DNA of 9,095 nt from SBAX01 sp964646605 (GTDB lineage Bacteria; Planctomycetota; Phycisphaerae; UBA1845), in the NCBI GenBank assembly GCA_964646605.1, contig CAZYEX010000120.1, positions 1-9,095 on the forward strand, given 5' to 3'. Positions 6,004 through 9,095 of the stretch are shown here, one piece after another. Made by a program: the position numbers and the translations under genes. Positions within the stretch are counted from its first letter, which is position 1, and every line of letters begins with the position of its first letter. Under the pieces are notes generated by a model that did not search any database, had not been told where the DNA came from, and was given only the letters and a program-made list of their open reading frames with translations.

Positions 6004-6330
6004 TCAGCGGCGCATCCAAAACCGACCGAACAGCAGGCCGACGCCGGCAGCGATCAATACGGTCTTCACCGGCTCCTCGCGGATGTACTGCTCGACGGTG
6101 CGCCGCATTTCATGCACCTTCTCTTGCCCTAGTTCAAGGTAACCAGCGGCGCTCTCGTTCAATTGCCCTAGCCGCTCACCAGCTTCTTTGGCGATGCCGC
6201 CGATCTCTTGGAAATCCTTGGTTGCGCCTCTCGCCCGTATGCGGAGCCGATCATTTGATGCGCGATCCATCCGCGCGCGATTGGCCGTGCCGTTACGTTT
6301 TGCGGCGGGAGGTCTATTGTTGTTACCCAT
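6004..6330 (-). CDS. DUF883 (ElaB/YqjD-like) tail-anchored protein
   Basis: A 108-residue protein starting at ATG 6330, preceded by AAAGGAA; the longer in-frame start at 6375 has no site. The N-terminal third is basic and polar (MGNNNRPPAAKRNGTANRAR). Then come a long amphipathic helix (AGERLGQLNESAAGYLELGQ and EKVHEMRRTVEQYIREEP) and a C-terminal anchor, VKTVLIAAGVGLLFGRFWMR, ending RR. The EEPVKTVLIAAGVGLLFGR motif is diagnostic of DUF883. E. coli members attach ribosomes to the inner membrane in stationary phase. Here it precedes a YqjE-like gene, the same order as yqjD-yqjE in proteobacteria. Confidence 0.88.
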   Translation of the reverse strand: MGNNNRPPAAKRNGTANRARMDRASNDRLRIRARGATKDFQEIGGIAKEAGERLGQLNESAAGYLELGQEKVHEMRRTVEQYIREEPVKTVLIAAGVGLLFGRFWMRR

Positions 6331-6343
6331 GATGTTCCTTTCG

Positions 6344-6428
6344 CCAGAGGGCGTATACCCTGGCCTCGTGTTCACGATTCATTATCCGACTTCACCTTGT
6401 CTGTGGTTCGGTTGCCGAACTCCCTGGC
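6344..6428. other. Spacer with two small stem-loops after the 69-aa gene
   Basis: Downstream of the 69-residue gene, eight bases after its stop, GTTCGG-TTG-CCGAAC (6406-6420) forms a perfect 6-bp triloop hairpin. Nearer the DUF883-like start, GCCAGAGGG and CCCTGGC (6344-6362) form an imperfect stem. There is no U-tract, so a terminator role for the first stem is only possible. Confidence 0.4.
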
Positions 6429-6638
6429 TCAGTCTGTGACCTGTCCGGTCAGCTCCGCGGTTTTCTCCTTCAGCGTTTCGGCATCCTCTTTCATCCTGTC
6501 CGGGTCCACGGTCACGCTGACGTTGACCTTATTGCTCTGCGCATCGCGGCCGTGGCTCGACAAGGAGAACCAGCCCCGGTAGAACCCCAGCACCGTCAGG
6601 CACACTGCCAGCACCAAAAGCATCTTCATGAACCTCAT
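6429..6638 (-). CDS. Small membrane-anchored protein, 69 aa, unrecognised family
   Basis: It starts at ATG 6638 with GAGGGAG just upstream. The N-terminus RFMKMLLVLAVCLTVLGFYR is a signal anchor or an uncleaved signal peptide; there is no lipobox at C13. The outside part begins GWFSLSSHGRDAQSNKVNV, followed by SVTVDPDRMKEDAETLKEK and a short TAELTGQVTD end, a pattern that predicts a beta strand then an amphipathic helix. Similar tiny proteins with a 'VNVSVTVDPDKMKEDA' core occur in other planctomycetes, as far as I recall, but I know no function. The gene lies in the same orientation as the stress-type membrane proteins that follow it. Confidence 0.78.
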   Translation of the reverse strand: MRFMKMLLVLAVCLTVLGFYRGWFSLSSHGRDAQSNKVNVSVTVDPDRMKEDAETLKEKTAELTGQVTD

Positions 6639-6720
6639 CGCTCCCTCTTTCTTTGTCTACGTCACGCACCTCAACGGTCGTCCTCGTCCTGAGCGCGCTC
6701 CGCGTCGGGCTCCGCATGGG

Positions 6721-6739
6721 GGACGACTTCTAGTCGTCC
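6721..6739 (-). terminator. Perfect 8-bp hairpin over the stop codon of the WxxGxW gene
   Basis: GGACGACT-AGA-AGTCGTCC on the minus strand; the TAG stop (6730-6732) lies at the loop. GTCGTCC also recurs at 6677-6683, giving an alternative longer pairing. No run of U follows, so rho-independent termination is doubtful; it may protect the 3' end or partially terminate. Confidence 0.45.
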
Positions 6740-8232
6740 TTGGACTTCTTCTTAGATTTTCCTTTGGGTGGATCCTTCACATCGGATTTTTCCCTCGGCT
6801 CCGCCTGAGGTGCTTCGGCCTTGGCGCGAGCTTTCCTCGGCTTGGCCTCGACGTTCGTATCCGGCTGCGGTGCCTCGTGTCTCTTCGGTGGCGCTCGGTC
6901 CTTGCCGAGTTCCTCGGCCGGCTTGGCCACGATCGCGGACTTGGGAAGCTTCAGCCGAGCCGGCTCGGATGCCTTTGGTGAGCCTTGCGCGGACGGACCC
7001 GCCGCCTGGGTCTCAAGCACTTGGCGCTCCTCGCGGAATTTCCGGACTTCCTTCCCACGCAGAACAAGATTCTGTTTTTCCGCGCTGTCCACCGCTTTGA
7101 AACGCAGCGAGCTGTCTTTGCTTCGGACCACTTGGTCGAGTGAGGCGGCGACCACAAGGCCACGCTCTCTCGATGCGTGCCCGCCCGTATTCAGGGTTAT
7201 CTGGGCCGACAGTGTGCGCGGCGGTCGCGCCTCGATGTGATCGCGACGGTGGCGGAAATCCGTTTCCAGGCTGACCTCCCAATTATGGTCCTGCCGATGC
7301 TCCCAGCGTTGATGGGCGTAAATGGGATCGTATCCGTAACGGCTCGACTGGTACGCAAACCGGGAGTAGAACCCCGCGTTGTTGTAGCTTGCGTCATAAT
7401 AGTCGCCGAAATAGTAATGGTGATATCGCGGTCGTACGAAAAGATGGTCGGAAAACACATCCAGGCTAATCACCGTGGACGGTGAATAGTAGTAATCTCG
7501 ACGGGCGTACACACCTGCGTCGAAATACACCGGGGCAAACAAAACGCCGCGGCGTGCGACTGAGTAATCCCAGTAGCCGTCGACGAAGACGTACCCGCGG
7601 GGCGCCCATGTATAATGGGAAGGAACCCAATCCCAGTCCGACTGCACGGTCACCCAATACCCGGGACGCCATGCGTAGCGCCCGTGATGCCAAATCCAAG
7701 AGCCTGGGATCCAACTGTGGTCCGACGACGGCGCGGGCAAGCTAGGCCCGACTTCCACGGTCTCCGGCGGCTCAGGCAGGTATTCCGTTTCGGTTTGTTG
7801 CGCATCGCCCCAATACCCGGAGGTCCACTGGAACCCCTGTGAGGACCTGCCCCAATACCCGGAGACCCATTGGCGACCGGGCGGCGGAGAGCGCCACACG
7901 CCGCTGACCCAAAGGTAATCATTTCGCTCGTCATCCCAGGCGGTGTAACCGGGAATCCATGTGACATGAACGCCTTCCGGTCGCTGGTCCGGCGGCACCT
8001 CCTCGATTGGATTCGGCGGCGCTATGGACACCACGATGCCCGGCTCAGGGTCAAACGTCACCGTTTCCGCAAAGGCCTCATGCACCGGCCCGCGGGTGAG
8101 CACCTGCACGCCCTGCTCGCCATCCGGCCGCGGGGGCGGCGGCTGCGCCATGCCTGTGCGCAGCCCAAGTCCTGTACCTATGGCGGCCAGTGCCGCAACT
8201 ACCCACAATCTCGAAACATGACATGTCTTCAT
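6730..8232 (-). CDS. Secreted WxxGxW (YXWGXW)-repeat protein with cationic tail
   Basis: A 500-residue protein, ATG 8232 with GGGAGAAGGA upstream. Signal peptide at residues 1-30, likely cut after GMAQ. Residues 45-90 (GPVHEAFAETV, PPNPIEEVPPDQRP) are a conserved lead-in. Residues 91-222 hold a row of tryptophan motifs: WIPGYTAW, WVSGVW, WVSGYWG, WTSGYWG, WIPGSWIWHHGRYAWRPGYW, WDWVPSHYTWAPRGYVFVDG and GYWDY, the YXWGXW repeat. Residues 228-310 are rich in Tyr, Phe and His (DYYYSP, HHYYFGDYYD). The end (about 410-500) is low-complexity and lysine-rich, finishing GKSKKKSKDD. It is presumably exported and associated with the envelope or matrix; no catalytic residues are visible and the function of the family is unknown. 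The repeats and extra aromatic residues suggest carbohydrate or surface binding, an inference only. Confidence 0.88.
   Translation of the reverse strand: MKTCHVSRLWVVAALAAIGTGLGLRTGMAQPPPPRPDGEQGVQVLTRGPVHEAFAETVTFDPEPGIVVSIAPPNPIEEVPPDQRPEGVHVTWIPGYTAWDDERNDYLWVSGVWRSPPPGRQWVSGYWGRSSQGFQWTSGYWGDAQQTETEYLPEPPETVEVGPSLPAPSSDHSWIPGSWIWHHGRYAWRPGYWVTVQSDWDWVPSHYTWAPRGYVFVDGYWDYSVARRGVLFAPVYFDAGVYARRDYYYSPSTVISLDVFSDHLFVRPRYHHYYFGDYYDASYNNAGFYSRFAYQSSRYGYDPIYAHQRWEHRQDHNWEVSLETDFRHRRDHIEARPPRTLSAQITLNTGGHASRERGLVVAASLDQVVRSKDSSLRFKAVDSAEKQNLVLRGKEVRKFREERQVLETQAAGPSAQGSPKASEPARLKLPKSAIVAKPAEELGKDRAPPKRHEAPQPDTNVEAKPRKARAKAEAPQAEPREKSDVKDPPKGKSKKKSKDD
7807..7864 (-). repeat. Direct DNA repeat inside the WxxGxW gene
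   Basis: A perfect 16-base copy, GCCCCAATACCCGGAG on the plus strand, occurs at 7807-7822 and 7849-7864, 42 bases apart. In frame it encodes the SGYWG modules, so neighbouring WxxGxW units arose by recent tandem duplication or were homogenised. Confidence 0.85.
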
Positions 8233-8308
8233 AGTCCTTCTCCCTTCGACAAAGTCTTTCCTTCTTCTGATATTTCCGGTTTACCCTTCACATTCAATAA
8301 CCAAGGCA

Positions 8309-9095
8309 TCACTGTGCAGGTTGTGTAACGGTACTCTGATCAAGAGTGACCGCGGTCTGTGACAACAGTCTGCCGTTGACCGATGCGCCGGTCGCCAGGG
8401 TGATCTCTGTTTGAGACAGTATGATTCCCTCAAAGTGCGAAGTCGGATCAAGCGCAACAGCACCAAAGACCTGCCAGAAGATGTTCTTAGGCAATGCACC
8501 ACCAGTCAGGATGACGCTCGTAGCAGAAGCCTGCGTAACACCTCCCGCTATCTGGAAGATCCAGACATCGTTCGGGCCGCCGCTAAGAGTGACATTCGTT
8601 GAAATCAACACCCCCGTGCCCCATTTGTACAGGCCGGGGACGAGTGTCAGCCCGCTAATATCACCAGCGCCCAGTTCAGTAAAATCGGGCGTTGGTCGTC
8701 CGGCGGCGTCGGTGTACGCGGTTTCCATGTCGCTTATGGCCGTGGTCATGGTAGATGGAGTTGGAGCGGCGTAGTCGGCTGCGAATACAATTCCCGTGAC
8801 TTGAGTGGATGTCGAGAATGTGGTACTGGCATCAAGTATTAATGAAAATCCAGTTATGGCAGTGGAGTCGATTGGACTAACTCCAATATCTCCAGTCACA
8901 TCGGAGATCGGCACGGTAGCGATTCCTGATTTTGCCAAAATCACAAAATCGCCGGCTGTTCCAAGGACTACTGGCGCTGGACCCGTCGGTGGAGGCGGAG
9001 GAGGAGGAGGCGGGGGAGGCGGCGCTGTGTCGGGGCAGCCGTTGGCCAGCACCACCGTCTGCGGCTGCGTGGCCGGACATTCATCCCGATCGTCG
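8309..9095 (-). CDS. TSP3-repeat / poly-Pro / DUF3494 ice-binding-type surface protein, 3' part
   Basis: The frame stays open from the stop at 8309 to the right edge, so the gene is partial at its 5' end; GTG 9055 is probably not the start. The first residues seen, DDRDECPAT, then VVLANGCPDT, fit the Asp/Cys pattern of a thrombospondin type 3 calcium-binding repeat. A run of twelve prolines forms a linker. About 225 residues of DUF3494 follow: LGTAGDFVILAKSGI, VTGDIGVSPI, TELGAGDISGLTLVPGLYKW, LSGGPNDVWIFQI, GGALPKNIFWQVFGAV, LDPTSHFEGIIL and ASVNGRLLSQTAVTLD. This domain is a right-handed beta-solenoid; some members bind ice, but many in non-cold bacteria are general adhesins or have no known ligand. 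No sorting motif follows. The protein is likely secreted or on the surface. The 76 bases after the stop lead to the next gene's start. Confidence 0.85.
   Translation of the reverse strand, partial: DDRDECPATQPQTVVLANGCPDTAPPPPPPPPPPPPTGPAPVVLGTAGDFVILAKSGIATVPISDVTGDIGVSPIDSTAITGFSLILDASTTFSTSTQVTGIVFAADYAAPTPSTMTTAISDMETAYTDAAGRPTPDFTELGAGDISGLTLVPGLYKWGTGVLISTNVTLSGGPNDVWIFQIAGGVTQASATSVILTGGALPKNIFWQVFGAVALDPTSHFEGIILSQTEITLATGASVNGRLLSQTAVTLDQSTVTQPAQ

Noticed and set aside
8233..8308. Possible sigma-70-like promoter TTGAAT-17-AATATC before the WxxGxW gene
   Set aside because: The -10 hexamer matches only three of six bases, and planctomycete promoters are poorly defined; too weak to list.
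8024..8328. Plus-strand open frames over the WxxGxW gene start
   Set aside because: Antisense to a signal peptide and conserved N-terminal motifs; no support.
8981..9024. GGC/GGA-rich tract as a microsatellite or structured DNA element
   Set aside because: It simply encodes the run of prolines in mixed codons and is explained as a linker.
9041..9055. GTG 9055 as the true start of the DUF3494 gene
   Set aside because: The frame is open upstream to the edge and already encodes a Cys/Asp repeat-like pattern; no clear ribosome site stands before 9055.

Overview
The window looks like a chromosomal segment from a Planctomycetota bacterium. All supported genes lie on the minus strand and read from high to low coordinates. 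The taxonomic call is an inference. It rests on the 500-residue secreted WxxGxW-repeat protein, whose N-terminal style (GPVHEAFA, then PIEEVPPDQ) I associate with planctomycetes, on the start of a glycosyltransferase of a kind common there (VSTYPPEECGLATFT), and on the GC-rich composition. I see no tRNA, rRNA, CRISPR array or insertion sequence.

Layout, in transcription order from the right edge. (1) 8309-9095: the C-terminal part of a surface protein with a thrombospondin type 3-like Cys/Asp repeat, a poly-proline linker and a DUF3494 ice-binding-type beta-solenoid. It is cut by the window edge. (2) 6730-8232: a secreted WxxGxW-repeat protein with a cationic tail; a perfect 8-bp hairpin sits on its stop codon. 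(3) 4676-6638: five small membrane-associated proteins: a 69-aa anchored peptide, a DUF883/YqjD-like protein, a YqjE-like protein, a further YqjD-like tail-anchored protein, and an lmo0937-type (DUF5670) mini membrane protein. (4) 2753-4663: an AI-2E/PerM-family permease fused to a degenerate cobalamin-binding-like regulatory domain; the gene carries a ten-G tract. (5) 2555-2710: a DUF3309 mini membrane protein. (6) 1779-2474: an open frame joining a small two-helix membrane protein to a 'host attachment protein' domain, with a perfect internal ribosome binding site at the joint. (7) 1296-1703: a secreted lipoprotein with an Ig-like fold. (8) 998-1295: a gap with possible gene remnants. (9) 548-997: an i-type-lysozyme/destabilase-like protein, directly coupled to (10) 158-547, a cysteine-poor HesB/IscA-like protein, and then (11) 1-130, the start of a glycosyltransferase that runs off the left edge.

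Together, genes 2 to 7 resemble the accessory clusters of envelope or general-stress genes found in environmental bacteria: many tiny membrane proteins (YqjD/YqjE type, DUF3309, lmo0937 type), a permease, a secreted lipoprotein and a host-attachment-type protein. Several start sites are set by strong Shine-Dalgarno sequences rather than by the longest open frame, notably TTG at 2474, ATG at 2222, ATG at 2710, ATG at 4822, ATG at 6330, GTG at 547 and GTG at 130. The most interesting points are the in-frame joint at 2222, the unseen N-terminus of the ice-binding-type protein, the G10 tract in the permease gene, the bacterial i-type-lysozyme-like gene with a possible inverted remnant beside it, and the permease/B12-like fusion.
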